DNA from: Neckera pumila
Lineage: Eukaryota > Streptophyta > Bryopsida > Hypnales > Neckeraceae
Assembly: GCA_963969595.1 (NCBI GenBank)
Contig: OZ018412.1
Span: forward strand, 10,852,501 to 10,916,500
Length of the DNA: 64,000 nucleotides
Direction of reading: 5' to 3'
Part shown: positions 38,701 through 50,819 of the stretch, one piece after another
Numbering within the stretch: position 1 is the first letter of the stretch
How the letters are laid out: the number at the start of each line of letters is the position of its first letter
The notes under the pieces: generated by a model
Databases searched by the model: none
The model's input: the letters and a program-made list of their open reading frames with translations, nothing else
Told to the model about the DNA's origin: nothing
Translations under genes and position numbers: made by a program

Positions 38701-38811
38701 TTGTTTGGCAAGTCAGTGAACAAACAGAGCTTGAAGAAGGAGAAGGATCGGAATGTAAAGAAGCGGATGAGGAAGAAGAGGCGTCTTACACCTGGAACCA
38801 TGGAGGATTAG
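32701..38811 (+). CDS. RH17: DEAD-box ATP-dependent RNA helicase, RH17/DDX31/Dbp7 type
   Basis: Ten exons join in frame: 32701-32920, 33604-33676, 34090-34199, 34668-34835, 35379-35487, 35631-35968, 36168-36241, 36782-37092, 37663-37906, 38551-38811, giving 635 aa. Helicase motifs: Q motif APTLIQ; motif I ADTGTGKT (102-109); PTREL (148-152); TPGR (198-201); DEAD (223-226); SAT (260-262); TDVAARGLD (438-446); HRVGRTAR (467-474). The C-terminal DUF4217 segment ([26 protein letters not shown]) and a basic KKRMRKKRR tail are typical of Dbp7/DDX31. By family it unwinds pre-rRNA/snoRNA duplexes in nucleolar 60S assembly. The start is the first ATG of the exon, after the telobox. Introns 1, 3 and 4 hold transposon copies. 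No inactivating change is seen. Confidence 0.96.
33034..33451. mobile_element. MITE with Stowaway-like termini, in helicase intron 1
   Basis: The right end read inward on the minus strand is TACTCCCTCTGTCCGGAAAT, the classic CTCCCTCYGTCC motif. The left end GTCCCTCCGTCCGTCCGGAA is an imperfect match. Inside, a module containing TAGTTTTGATTAGGTCAT occurs twice (near 33077 and 33291). Confidence 0.6.
34227..34455. mobile_element. Short TTAA-family element, copy 8, in helicase intron 3
   Basis: Starts TTAACCCCGAAGTG and ends CTTTAGTGTTAC. Its interior resembles copy 9 and the modules in the intron 1 MITE (GACCTCAC, TCTGGTGAT, TCTGAATTAT). Confidence 0.5.
34861..35077. mobile_element. Short TTAA-family element, copy 9, in helicase intron 4
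   Basis: The left end AGCCCCTCAAGGACC is decayed. The right end GGCCCTTTAGAGGTTAA is clear. The interior is shared with copy 8 (TAGGTCATATGGGA, TCCAATTTTATTTATTTT). Confidence 0.5.
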
Positions 38812-40604
38812 AGCAAACCTTGCAATGACTATTTGATCACTGGAACAGGTCGAAGGACACAGGAAGCGTGACCCAAGAGAAGTATTCGTGGAGTGGAATG
38901 GCACCATGATTTTTTTATTTGTTTAAGGGTCATGAAGCTGGCAAGCCGCAACGAGATGTAATTGGGCCGATCTTGTCCTGGCGTTTCCTCCTGGGTCACC
39001 TCCCACCAGCGACTGGAGTTTTGTTTTCCCATGAAACCAGATGATTGAACTTGGGCTTTGGATACTATCGTTGTAGAAATTTAACCGTAAACTTCACGGG
39101 CCCAAATGAGTCCAACAAACAAGTCCAAGAAGCTCAACCTCGCCTAGATTTTTTGATTTTCTTACCTGAAACAGCATTGGATTGCTCGATGGAGTGGACT
39201 AGATAATCCTCTGCAAAGTGCAGGGCCAGGCCGTTTATGCATCTTGATTGGCACGTGACAACCTGCTTGTTTTATTGCAATTGGTGCAATGACATGAGGC
39301 AATTTTTGTCTCTTGTTTGGTTTTCTAAAATTTATCTGGCGATTGTTGTCGACTTCATTATAAGCTTATATATGACATGCGGCTTTCATGACTTGCGGCT
39401 TTCAGCAGTTGTTTGAGAGTGTCTTGTAAGAATTCGATAGCCATTAAGCTTAAAAGATCTAGTTAATCTAATTCTAGACACAACATTGAATTGGGTCTAG
39501 AATTGAACTTCTTGACATAGAAGGTGCATGATTGATGTACATATTAGTGACACAGTTTTTTTTCATGTTTTACCAAATCCAATGACACTTCACTCCCAAT
39601 TTGAATAATTACTGCACCTACTATCTATTTTAGAAGCAACAAAATAATCAATGACACTTCACTCCCACTTCACTCCCAATTTGAATAATTACTTCACCTA
39701 CTATCTATTTTAGAAGCAACAAAATAATCACATTCCATGGATGCAATGCCATATTTGAGCATGATAAGGTTTAGATCATAAAATGACTTCCAAATGAAAA
39801 ATGCTAATTGTTGAATTATCAATCCAACAGTGTACATGTTATCATATTTTAGTATATAATTCATATTTTAGAAGTAAAATACAATACCATATATGTAGTT
39901 CCACACAAACCTTTTAAGTATTTAATCAGGGTTCTAGTTTCACATCAGTTGAGAATGTGAGAACTTTTTCAATGGTATGGGTACAACTTACAGAACTGAG
40001 TATGTTTGGTAACCCTTATCATTCCATGAGCCATCCCATCTTCACGTGCATACAACAGACTCAAGTAGCACCACATCCGTTGGGTCCATTCTGCATGGCA
40101 TGAAAATTAGTGAAGTCCTTGTTCATATTTCTAATTTCATGAACTTTCAAACAATAGTGCTAAGATGAAGAGCACTTGATTGATTCTTCACTGCCATGTC
40201 ATCTTTCATGTATCACATAAGATGTCCAAAGCATACCTGATTGGAAAAAAAGGGTTCCTCAACGTACTTGGCTTTCCTCTAGTGTGGTAGCCACTCGATA
40301 CACAATAGACCAATGACATGCTTCAACTTCGTTGCCTTTTCTCTAATTTTTCCTCAGTGTGGTAAAGCCTCTGAGAGGAATGAGAGCTTTCTATACATGG
40401 TGACAGCCAATTGGTGGTAGCAGGTTCAACAGCATCTCAAACTGCTGGTGTATCCTGGCAATATCTTGTAACTTACAATGCAACACTGTCTGTGGACTTA
40501 AACCTGCAACACGACCAGACTTAAACAATGGGAGCACAGTTGTGGCATCCATTCTGAGCTCAAACCTTAAAATTATTTGAACAAAGTGCTGCTTTAGCCA
40601 CCTA
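38812..40604. other. Intergenic DNA between convergent helicase and phosphatase genes
   Basis: Includes the probable 3' UTRs of both genes and the tandem duplication at 39582-39730. No other gene is recognised. Confidence 0.45.
39582..39730 (+). repeat. Tandem duplication, 69 + 80 bp
   Basis: The unit starting ATGACACTTCACTCCC and ending AACAAAATAATCA occurs twice in a row, nearly identical. The second copy has an extra internal 11-bp duplication (ACTTCACTCCC). Confidence 0.9.
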
Positions 40605-43164
40605 TCAGGCGTACCTTTGAGGCGCTGGAGACAACAAAGATGCCAGTCCCTGTTTCTCCTTCAATTCCAAGCCCCCACTCTCAGCAATGTGAGACGGAGG
40701 CAAACGTGAGCTAAGGACCCGAAGCTCCTTGTCTCCACAAATCTCAAGCACTTGGGGCATCCCGTCTCCACAACCTTTGGACAAACCCACGTCCACCCGG
40801 ATCACCTTATTGTTACAGGCGCCATTCAGACCCACTGGTTGTTGAATAGTGTGCCCAACCACCATCCTCTCGGCTCCACTAATGGATTGCAGGCATCGCG
40901 TTAGAAGCTCGCAATCACATCGACTTTCCTTCACGTCTGAGTACTTGCGTAGCCACACCAATGCATTGGAACCGTGCAAATAGCGAGGTCCCCTCCACCC
41001 CGTGCTCCCCATCATCCAATCGCTCACCTGCAATACCAAATCGTCGGTTCATGCCCAAGACCACAACAATGAACTAACGAATGCCATAGAAAATGTAATT
41101 AAAATAGTCACCATGTCTGTGCAGGATTTTGAAGCTTATGTGGTGAGTCTCAAGGGTCGAGAGGAGAATTAGAACCTATATTGTTAGCCCTCATTAATTT
41201 TCCTTAGAACGCACAAAAGAACTTGATTTAGGAGATATGCAACCAATGAGGTTTAACTGCACAAACTTAACTTCACAGTCAAAGTGAGGTGTTGGAAGTT
41301 GATGTCAAAAACATTGACTATGATGATCTTTTAGCAGACTTAGGATCAACTGCCGCAAGTTTGAAGGTAGGACATCCACAACATGATCTTCAAAATCCTA
41401 CACTTGAAGTTGCCCATTATGAGCGAAAAATGAATTTAAGAAATCAGATTATGATTGTAAGCGACAATATCTCTTGCATTTGGCATCATGTTGGGTAGGG
41501 GCAATCAAGGCCAGGGTTATCAAAAAATTGCAAGTTTGTATTTACCTTGCTGCTGTGGATACTAACTTGCAAAGTGTTATAATAACAATGTCCTGGTTTG
41601 CCATTACGTAGACCATAAAACCCATCCATAAATCTCACCTCTTCGTTGATGCGATTGAGGCCATACTCCACATGACCAGGCAAGAGTCCACCATGGACGA
41701 AGACGGAGCTCCCCACAACCAACACGGCCGGATGCTGCGACAAAAAACGTGAAGAAATGGGCCCGCCAGGTCTCAAAGCCGCCATCCGAGCTCGCAATCC
41801 GTCAGGGTAGGAGTCCGCAATGCCACGAAATATGTCTGCTTGCTTCCCGGTGCCTGCGCATTTCTCCTTGAGAACATTGCCTAAATTGAACCAATGCGCC
41901 CAGCTCCGAAACTCCTCCAACCCGGCAGTAGTGACATAGCGAAAGTCGCCCTCGATGTTCATAATCTCATGGTTCCCGGTCATGATGTGCACATCGCCTC
42001 CGGCCTTCTGAGCCTCCCCTCGCAGCTTCTCCAGCAGATACAGCACTTTGATCTCCTCACCACCTCGGTCAAACAAGTCCCCCACCTACAGACGAACGCA
42101 CATTGCACGAAATCACACGACCGCAACAGCCATGAGCCATGAGCAACAACCCTAAAACGAGTTAAAAGGTGATCATTATGCTCCCTTCAGTAGAGTGTTG
42201 TTTAGAAATTATAGCAACCACTATAGGTTTGTATGCACTGAAATGCTTTTCAAATTGAATAGCTTCTAAACATGTTTTCCAAATGAGCAATTGGAAAGGT
42301 TTCAAGGTTGAATAAGAATGATAGTGTGACACTTGGAATTTGATGTAACATTTTCTTCTGCTTTCCGTATGATGTGCCACATTCTATCACGGAAAGTGAA
42401 CAGGCAATTCTGTGGAAAGGTGAACTAGAAACTGTAAGAATAAATGCACTTCGGTGTCTGCGCACGGTAAGCGAACCCCCAAAAGACAGCATCCAAAATG
42501 CGGCAGCTAGAACTTCACTTAAACCATCACAAGCTTTCAAAAATAGTTCCAGAGTTCAAGGGTATTCAATTAATAAGGGGGACGGACTGGTAGTCTAGTA
42601 TTAACATTAGGTTCCATACAATTTCAACACTGAAAATCCATAGAATATTATAAGAGAATCCAAAAAATACGAAACGACTTGCATTGTGATTACATACATA
42701 CATTCTGCCGTTTACATACATCCTCGAACGAAATTTCAGTCCCACATGGAGGAATCAGCGAAAGAGTCGCATCCAGGGGAGGTTGCGATAATTACCTGGA
42801 CAACAACCGTCTCACCGCCGACCCAGTGGTCATTCTCGTCGATAACCTCGGCAACTTGCAAAGCTGCTCGCGCCTTCGCTAAGTCCCCATGAAGGTCTCC
42901 AATAGCAATCAAGCGCTGGGCGGCCGGCAGCCATGTCCGGAGCCCTGCTTCTTCCTTGACGGGCGCTCCTTCATCCAGCTTGGAAACAGCTAATGGTTCA
43001 GGATCTACAACTGGAGGTGGCGCTGCTTTCGCGAGGACTTGACCTCCAACCGCGTAGTCCACAAACGCATCCACGAATGAGGAAAACAGAGACGGAACTT
43101 GTTTGCATAAGCCCGGTTCCGGTTCCTGGTCCACATGCTGCAGGGCTTCCGCCACTGCAGGCAT
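40605..43164 (-). CDS. SLP: Shewanella-like (SLP-type) serine/threonine protein phosphatase
   Basis: Three exons on the minus strand, 43164-42796, 42085-41567 and 41027-40605, give 436 aa. PPP-family metal-binding motifs are present: GDLHGD (89-94), GDLFDRGG (125-132), GNHE (160-163), followed by IMNIEGDFRYVT, HGG (254-256) and VVGHT (352-356). The IMN...GDFRY extension after GNHE marks the bacterial-like SLP clade rather than PP1/PP2A, and the PP1/PP2A SAPNY motif is not seen. Arabidopsis SLP1 is plastidic and SLP2 non-plastidic (as I recall, about 390 aa). The acidic N-terminus MPAVAEALQHVDQEPEP does not look like a plastid transit peptide, so an SLP2-like protein is more likely. The C-terminal ~40 residues are variable. 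Intact. Confidence 0.94.
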
Positions 43165-43751
43165 AGCTTAATTCCACTTCGTCGCGCTAAATCCTCGTCA
43201 CCTCACCATGACCTAATTCCGGAATCCCAGTGTTGTGCAAACTTAATGCTATTCAACTGAGAATCTCAAAAGCGTGTGCAATTGGAAACCCCGTGTTACC
43301 GGAATGCAATACCGGAAACCCAATTGTCTGTCTGCCTCGGAAACTAAATTTCGAAAAACGAGGGGCACTGAATGGAAACCCTAACTGCAAATTTGCGAAC
43401 AGAGTACGTGTCACTGGATCCTATTTGAGAAGAGCCCAAAACAGCACCAATTTCTGCGTCGACAATTTCAACAAAGACAACCCAAGTGATGCAACCTGCA
43501 AAAAGCGATTGCGAGGAAACAAATGGAACATCAATCCGTGGAAGAAAACAGTAGTGAGGTGCGCAAAGCAAAATGTCAGTCTCCTGGAAATCGAAGCCAC
43601 GATACCGACAGACTGAGGTGCAGGAGCTTCGAGAAAGTACCTTTAAATTATTGGTTTCAACTTCGAAGTTTTGGTCGTCAAAAAGGCCGGGAAAAATAGA
43701 ATTTTGAAAATGGCAAAAGGACTACCGGTAACGATTTTAAAACGCAGGACG
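43165..43751. other. Phosphatase upstream region
   Basis: Moderate-GC DNA just before the phosphatase ATG on the minus strand; likely promoter and leader. A 128-codon plus-strand frame here matches no family and is treated as chance. Confidence 0.4.
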
Positions 43752-44312
43752 TTAACCCCTATACGTCCAGAGTCTTCTCCAAAATTCGCAATTTGAGAGA
43801 AGACTATTTGGAGGAATATTTTGAAATTGATGTACAAATAAAAGTTGTAGATTTTGAATTGTAGATTCCATCTGTATAGTTATGATCACACCAATTTATT
43901 TATTTTTAATTTGAAAAGGAAATTTCAAAATTCCTTCCAAATTTGGTTACAAGCAAAATATTATCATTTTTTGAGTAAAATTTGTTGAAATGGATTTGAA
44001 AAGAGGTTCTCTTGACATGGTGATCTTTTGAAATTTTTGTGTTCTTAAAATGTATGACTTCATTTTTTGCAAATCTAGTTTTGAACTAGAGTCAATGCAA
44101 TTTTGGCTTGGTCAACCACTTGACATATTTCTGCATTTGTGATTTTAGATAATATGTACTCTAATAACACCAAATCCAACCATTAGATTGGACAACAACT
44201 TGATAAAGCATCTCCACAAATTATGATGACTTTCATCCAAGCAGAATGAAAAGAAACAAAAATTTCAATATGTTCATTGTTAGAAACTGGACGTTAGAGC
44301 CCTTAGGGTTAA
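43752..44312. mobile_element. TTAA-family element, copy 10 (561 bp)
   Basis: Starts TTAACCCCTATACGTCCAG and ends CTGGACGTTAGAGCCCTTAGGGTTAA. The shared ACGTCCAG/CTGGACGT near both ends makes this a distinct subfamily. Confidence 0.65.
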
Positions 44313-44397
44313 AGTGGTCATTTGAAGTCTATGTCTTGCATCTAGCTTCCCCAAGTGGAAAGTAAAATGTAAGAAATTATCTCAATTATGTCATTGC

Positions 44398-45328
44398 TTA
44401 GCCCTAAAGGACCATTTGTCCTCTCGGGGGATAATTTGGGTCCTGGTAAAATCCTACTATCTCAATTTTTAGTGGTATTTTTTGGAATTTTTTTAGATTG
44501 TGTATTTTTGCAAAAACTTTGTGAACATATAATTTTTATTTTCTTTGATGCTTAGGAGCAAAAGTTATGGCACAATAACCAAAATTAGAGTTTGGCGGGC
44601 AACACAAAAAAAACATAGAAAGTCAAAACAATTTTTTTCCAAATTTTTTTCTCAAAGATTATATTTTTGTCTACATGTGAAGCTTTATCTCATTCAATTT
44701 GGACTAATAATGAGAAAGATATGGACAATCTTACTTTTTCGGGCAATCTAAGCATCTTCTTGAAATAATAATTTAAAGAATTCATTTTTGAATGCAAATT
44801 TTAGAATTTTTCAAAAAAATTGTTAGATAAGGTTATATTTTCTTGCTAGAACAATTTCACAATTGGAATTGTTATGATTCAATTCCATCTAAGAGCTATA
44901 ATTAACAATTTAGTTTTTTCTTCAATCTTGAACTCACCTCTACTTAACAATTTTTTAATGAGTGAAAATTAAGTGCTTTTTTTCCTAAATTATTTTTGTA
45001 GATTTTCAACTCAACTACTTAACATAAACAACTAGAAAATCAAACTAATAGTGCAAAAAATTTGAACTAAAAAGATTCAAAGCCAAAAAACCTAGTCAAG
45101 CAAGGTGCAAAAAATTTATTTTCTTTACTTTAAATGCATATATCTTGCATTCTAAAAGGTCAAAGTTTCTAAAATTTCTTCCACGTATTTATATACTAGT
45201 CAAGTATAAGTTCTTGCTGTTGGATATGAAAAAAACAAAAAAATTTAAAGTTATTCTCTTTCTGCAATAGAAATGGTAATTTTGAATGTTTTTTTATAAG
45301 AAAATCACCTTGGTCCTTTAGGGATTTG
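44398..45328. mobile_element. TTAA-family element, copy 11 (~931 bp, inverted)
   Basis: The left end TTAGCCCTAAAGGACC and right end GGTCCTTTAGGGATTTG have both lost the exact TTAA. The palindromic segment TTGTCCTCTCGGGGGATAA lies near the left end. Confidence 0.65.
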
Positions 45329-45639
45329 TATCTTCCGTTTTTCACCTCTTATATTGTGTTCTTCACTTTTCCTATAGTAGCTCATTTAGAACCTCTGCAT
45401 TCAAGTTTGAAGTCAAAATTTCCAAATTCTGTCATAACAAGTAAATAACAAATTCAAGTATCTTTTCTAGAGTTAAAACCACAGCCTGCAAATGACTATC
45501 CACTGACTATCCACTGAAAAGAGACGAACATGCTGGTTTGCTTCATTTCCTATCCTACCTCTTCCTCCAAAAATTCTCAACTATTGGTTTTTCCTTAAAA
45601 AAATCCAATCCCCCTTCCAATGCCGTTCATCTCAATACT

Positions 45640-45800
45640 TGGGATACAATACTAATACATATACAATATGGATAATGTATGGATACAATATAGTTATGGA
45701 TGTGGATACAAATACTTTACATATGAATACCATATGGATACAAAGATATTATATGGATACTATACAAGGATACAAATATGAGGATACAATTGATATATCC
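45640..45800 (+). repeat. Degenerate TATGGATACAA minisatellite
   Basis: Roughly a dozen variants of a 10-12 bp unit (ATGGATACAATA) occur back to back. No gene is seen in 45329-46020 besides this repeat. Confidence 0.7.
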
Positions 45801-46020
45801 CATATCAATTGCCAACCCCACCCTACTCAAAATTATGGAAGGGTGGGATAAGTGGGTACTTGAAAAATAACTTTCAATTAATTTAATTTTTTGAAGCTCA
45901 TAAGGGATATGTTAATTGAAAAAATAATAAATTCAATTTTTTAATTTTTTTTCAATAGGTAGTGACATCCGTATCACTATCCACTAAAAAGAGGCAGTTA
46001 TTGCTTTACTACTTTAATAC

Positions 46021-46319
46021 ATTAGATGATATTTGGGGGTCTTGGAGGGCTGTTTCAAGCCTGTTCCCTAATCTGCCCAGATTCAGTAAACGCAGGTACG
46101 AGTGTGTCAGAAAAAAAAAATTTCAAAAAAAAAAAAAAATTTTTTTTTACCAAAATATCATTTTAAGCAAAAAAAAAGTTTTTTTTTTTTTTTCAAAAAA
46201 TGACGTGGCAGTTCCTTGACCACGTCAGCTAGCTACTGCTGCTGTGTTCCCGCAGTCTGGGAACGCAGCAGAAAACAGGGGAACTCAGAGCCTTCTAAGA
46301 CCCCCGAATCTCATCTAAT
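46021..46319. mobile_element. ATTAGATGAG MITE, copy 2 (299 bp)
   Basis: Ends ATTAGATGATATTTGGGGGT and its near-perfect inverse. It has the same interior layout as copies 1 and 3, with long A and T tracts in the middle. Confidence 0.82.
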
Positions 46320-46828
46320 GTCCTGCTTTTAAAACTAGTGTCAATGGAGTTTGGTGCAATTATTGTGAGGTACAATAATTCAAAAGATGGAGGGATCATG
46401 TAAATATATAATTTTTCATAATATTATCAACAAACACAGGGGGGGGGGCTTTTGCTCCTCTCAAAAGCAAGAGCCCATAGCATTGCAACTTCCTAGCTAG
46501 CCAATGATACTAGCATTGCAACTTCCTAGCCAACCAAATGAATGACTCTTTGCACATTGAACTAAATATAATTCTAGGGATTTGAAAAGGAATTATTCTA
46601 ATCTCCAAGAGGAATCTATTTTAGGCTAGTTAATTAACCTCTACAGGCCCAAGGCCTTTTTTCTACCAAAAAACATCCAAAATTGCCATTTTTATAGCAA
46701 AGAGTTAAAAAAGGGAAAAAAAAAAAAAAATTGCACATGTAACTATAGGATCTTACACCTAAATAGTATAAAAATGTGTAGAAGAAATTTTAGAATTTTT
46801 GACCGCACAAATTGCAAGATATTTGCAT

Positions 46829-47759
46829 TTAACCCCTAAAGTCCCAAGGCCATTTTTTTTGTCAAAAACCACTCAAAGTTGCCATTTTTGTAGCATACAT
46901 CCAAGAAAAAACAAAATAAACATTTTTTTAGAATCTAATTGTAGGATCTTGTACTTCACTTATCTAAGATCATGTGGTAAAAATTTCATGAAGTTTGACC
47001 ATATAGATTGGAAGAAATTAGCATTCAAAGTTGAAAAAGAAATTTTTGTTGAACATTGGCCTACATTTTTAGATGACTTTGAATGCCATTTGTGGAAATT
47101 TTTTGCACTATAGACTTTAAATTTAAAATTTTTTATGTTGAAGAATTGAGTTGAAAGGCTTGAAAAAAAATTTAAGAAAAAAACCACTTGATTAGCATTC
47201 TTTAAAAAATTCTTAAGTAGAAGTAGGTCCAAAATTGAAAAAAAATTTAAATCAATAATAGCTCTAAGAAGGGATTGAAACACAATAATTCCAATGGTGA
47301 GATTGTTTTAGCAAGCAAACACAACCTTGTCAAACATTTCTTTTTGAAAAAACATAAAAATTGCATTTGAAAATGAATCCTACAACTCATTAGTTCAAGA
47401 AGATGCTCTAATTGCCCAAAAAACAAGATCGTCCATGACTTTCTCATTATTAGTCTAAATAGAATGTATCAAAGCTTCACATGTAGACAAAAATATACTA
47501 GGAGTAATATTTAGGAAAAAAATACTCAAAAATTTATTTTGACTTTTTGCAGTTTTTTTTGTGTTGCTTGCCATGTTCAATTCTAGTATAACTTTTGCTC
47601 CCTGTCACCAATTGAAATAAAATTATATTCCCAAATAACTAATCAGTTTTTCTATCTTATGAGAAAGTTTAAAAAAGCTTCATAAAAATTTTGAGTTCAC
47701 AGGGACCTGCCTGAAATCCAATTTGTCCCCCGAGGAGACAATGGGACTTTAGGGATTAA
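46829..47759. mobile_element. TTAA-family element, copy 13, nested
   Basis: Flanked by TTAA at 46829-46832 and 47756-47759. Termini CCCCTAAAGTCCCA and TGGGACTTTAGGGA are inverted repeats matching 13 of 14. The interior aligns with copies 2 and 15 (CCATTTTTGTAGC, TCATGTGGTAAAAATTTCATG). The subterminal palindrome TTGTCCCCCGAGGAGACAA is near the right end. Confidence 0.83.
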
Positions 47760-48487
47760 AGTGAAAAAAGCAAGTTTTTCAGCACATTGTGGGACTAGGT
47801 TTTATGACTTTGAACATTTTTAACTTAAATGTGTTGCACTATAAAGTTTTGAGCTTTAAATCTTTATAGTAGAGAACTGATTTGAGAATCTAGAGGAAAA
47901 AAGAAATCCAAAAAAACTTAATTTTTATTATTGAAATAATTGTGAAGTAGAAGTAGGTATGAAATAGAAGGAAAATCTAAATCTAAATATTTTTTATATG
48001 GAATCAAAAAGCACTATATTCCAATGGTGAGATTATTCTAGCAAAAAACCTCGTGGAACTTTTTATATTGAAAAATTGTAAAAATTGCATTCAAAAATGA
48101 ACCCTACAAGTTATTTTTTTCAAAAAGATGCTTTGAGTGCTCAAAAATCAAGATTGTCCATAACTTTCTTGTAAAGAATTTAAATGAAATGAATCAAAGC
48201 TTTGCAAATAGATAAAAATATAATCTATAAGAAAAAGAAAATTAATAAATATATATAAATAAATAAATAAAAATAAAATTGCAAATTGTTTTTTGTTGCC
48301 CCTCAAACGTTGTTTCGAGGTTATTTGGGCATAACTTTTTTCCTGGTCACGGAGTGAAAAGAAATTATATTCACATGAAGCTTAGCTATTTTTCTATCTT
48401 CGAAAAAAGTTTCAAAAAATCACAACAAAAATTCAGCCCGTAGGTACCTGCCCCAAAATCCCATTTGTCCTCTGAAGGGGCAATGGC

Positions 48488-48776
48488 ATTAGATGAGATT
48501 CGGGAGTCCTAGAGGGCCGTTTCAGGCCCGTTCCCTGATCTGTCCGGATTCAATGAACGCCGGTACGCACGTGGCAGAATTTTTTTTTTTTAAAAAAAAA
48601 AAAAAATCCAAAATATCATTTTAAGCAAAAAAATTATTTATTTATTTATTTATTTAATGACATGGCAGTTGCTATGCCGCGCCACCCAGCTGCTGCAACT
48701 GCGTTCCCTATGCCTGGGAACGCAGCAAAATGCAGGGGAACTCGGAGCCCTCCAAGACCCCCGAATCTCATCTAAT
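48488..48776. mobile_element. ATTAGATGAG MITE, copy 3 (289 bp), nested
   Basis: Terminal repeats begin ATTAGATGAGATTCGGGAGT. It is inserted in copy 12. Flanking GGC at 48485-48487 and 48777-48779 looks like a 3-bp target duplication when compared with the uninterrupted ends of related elements. Confidence 0.83.
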
Positions 48777-48792
48777 GGCTTTTAGGGGTTAA

Positions 48793-50157
48793 CAATGTTA
48801 TGTCATAGAGTGAAGAAATGTTCAATTTTTGTTTTGAGAGATATTTTATCCTTTAGTTGGTGTTTTTAGATAGCATTAAAATTGTCCCTCATAGTAATTG
48901 TACAAAAGTGTATAGACGTTTCAAAATATGTAATTTAGATGGAAAAACAGTGATTGTACAAAGATCTTGTGACATATAAATCTTAAAGGAAAATGCTAGT
49001 CTAAAAAGGCAACTTGAATATTCTTATATGATTTCTAATCAATGCTAGGGGGGTCCCGTTTGCATTCCCTAAATGTGGGACCAAATCTAGCAAAACAAGT
49101 CTTGAAGGTTGGACATTCAATCCTCAATCCTATTGCACCCCTCCATTATTAATAACAATAGTGAACAAAGTCTAAGACTTTGCAAAGTTTATCTTAAGTG
49201 CTTCCAAATATCCTGAGAATCATAGTGAAATAAGATTTATAGGTTTTGTAATGTTATGTACTTTCTGAGTCAAAATTGTCAAATATACCATTTTAGAGTG
49301 CTCACCAAAGAAAAAATTTAATTTTTAACATACAAAGCATTGTATGAAAATATATAGAATTTTTTCAGATTCTTTGGCTACGTAGATTGCAAGATTGTAG
49401 TGTTTGAAAAAAAGGATATTTTTGACCCTAATATATGGTGTGAACAAACTTTTGAGCCCGCTAAAAATGAGTTTTTCAATTCTATATGCATATGGCAAGT
49501 TGCCTTTCTATAATTACATTGTAATAGTTATATTTGTGCTAACAATTAGAAGTAAAAAGAGATTTTATAAAATTAAGCTACATGCTTGTGGGCCTAGTTT
49601 TCTTCATGTCAAAACTTACGGAAAAAATCCATTCAAATTCATTTTATAGGAACTTATTCCAACTTCATCTGCCTATTTTATGTCAAAGTTGCCCATTAGA
49701 AATTAACCCTATAAAGATGCAAAGGACAAAAAGTGTTCAATGAATGACTTTCAACATTTTTAGAACAAAGATATGCACATATTCATTCAAACAAATATAG
49801 ATGGGATTGCTTGGCTTATCCACAATTTCAAACGGATACTTTCAGTGGATTGCCAGTGGCCAAAACTTATAAAGGGAATTAAGAGAGCTACGATAGCATC
49901 TAGAAGGGCAAGAATTTCCTCCCACTGTAAGTCCACAATTAGAAGCTATGTGATTTTACTTTTTTGGCATGTTCGGCTATAATTTTTTTTTTTTCTGTCC
50001 AAAATTGATGTGACAAAAATACATATGAATTATTTTCTTCTTTTGCAAAAAAGAATTGTAAAATCAATAAGTAAAATGACCTGCAATGAGCTTCCTACCT
50101 TACTTACCTCTCCTACAACAAATTAAATACAAAATGTAACTCTCACAATGGATTTTC
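48793..50157. other. AT-rich intergenic DNA, no gene seen
   Basis: No coding, RNA or transposon feature I can support. Confidence 0.4.
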
Positions 50158-50517
50158 ATTAGAGAAAATTTCAGCCCCTTGGAGGGCTGTTTGAAATTGA
50201 CATGCCATGCTATTTCTTGCATGGCTTGTCAACTTTAAAAAGTGCTCTTGGTGAGCAGTTAAAGCCAATAAGTGTTTGCCAGAGCCAGATTTTGTAGATT
50301 TTAATTTTTAATTTTTTAAATTTAAATTAATTTTTTCTTAAGACTCAAAAAATAAAAATAAAAATAAATAAAAAATAAAAATAAATAAAAATTATTTGGA
50401 ATTCTAGGTACCCTAAAATTTATTTATTTTTTGCTCAAAAATTTGTTTTTCCCCTATTTCCACCTAGCTAAAACTGCATATGGAGCAGCCCTCCAAAGGC
50501 CTAAAATTTTCTCTAAT
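50158..50517. mobile_element. ATTAGAGAAAATTT MITE (360 bp), related to the ATTAGATGAG family
   Basis: Imperfect ~30-bp terminal inverted repeats: ATTAGAGAAAATTTCAGCCC at the left, and at the right end, read on the minus strand, ATTAGAGAAAATTTTAGGCC. Interior AT-rich with AAAATAAA runs. Confidence 0.78.
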
Positions 50518-50819
50518 GTATAATTTTCAACGCCATCTAAAATTTGAATACTCTCAATTGACAATTTGACACTCATTAGGAGGAAAACAAACCTTCAAAG
50601 GAGCTATGAACTCCATTGAAGGGAACTGCTTAAAGGAAATCCTTTGAGGGGTTCATTTTTTTCCTAATGGCTCATTGTTGAATTTCTATGAGAGAAATTT
50701 TGGACTCTCTAGAAGGTTGCAAGGGTTTGACAAGCCAGTTCAATTTTGGAGCCTATTGAGCTATTGAAAGGATGGGAATCTTTGACAAAAGAAAGATTCA
50801 CCTTGTATGAATATTGGGA

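Larger units (their letters stand above)
46634..48792. mobile_element. TTAA-family element, copy 12, host of two nested insertions
   Basis: The left part is 46634-46828 and it resumes at 47756 with TTAAAGTGAAAAAAGC, continuing to CTTTTAGGGGTTAA (TTAA at 48789-48792). It is interrupted first by copy 13 (46829-47759) and then by an ATTAGATGAG MITE (48488-48776) near its right end. Without the insertions it is about 0.95 kb, the normal family length. Confidence 0.78.

Noticed and set aside
43230..43616. 128-codon ORF on the plus strand beside the phosphatase gene
   Set aside because: No recognisable domain; it overlaps the likely promoter/leader of the minus-strand gene, and length alone is not convincing.
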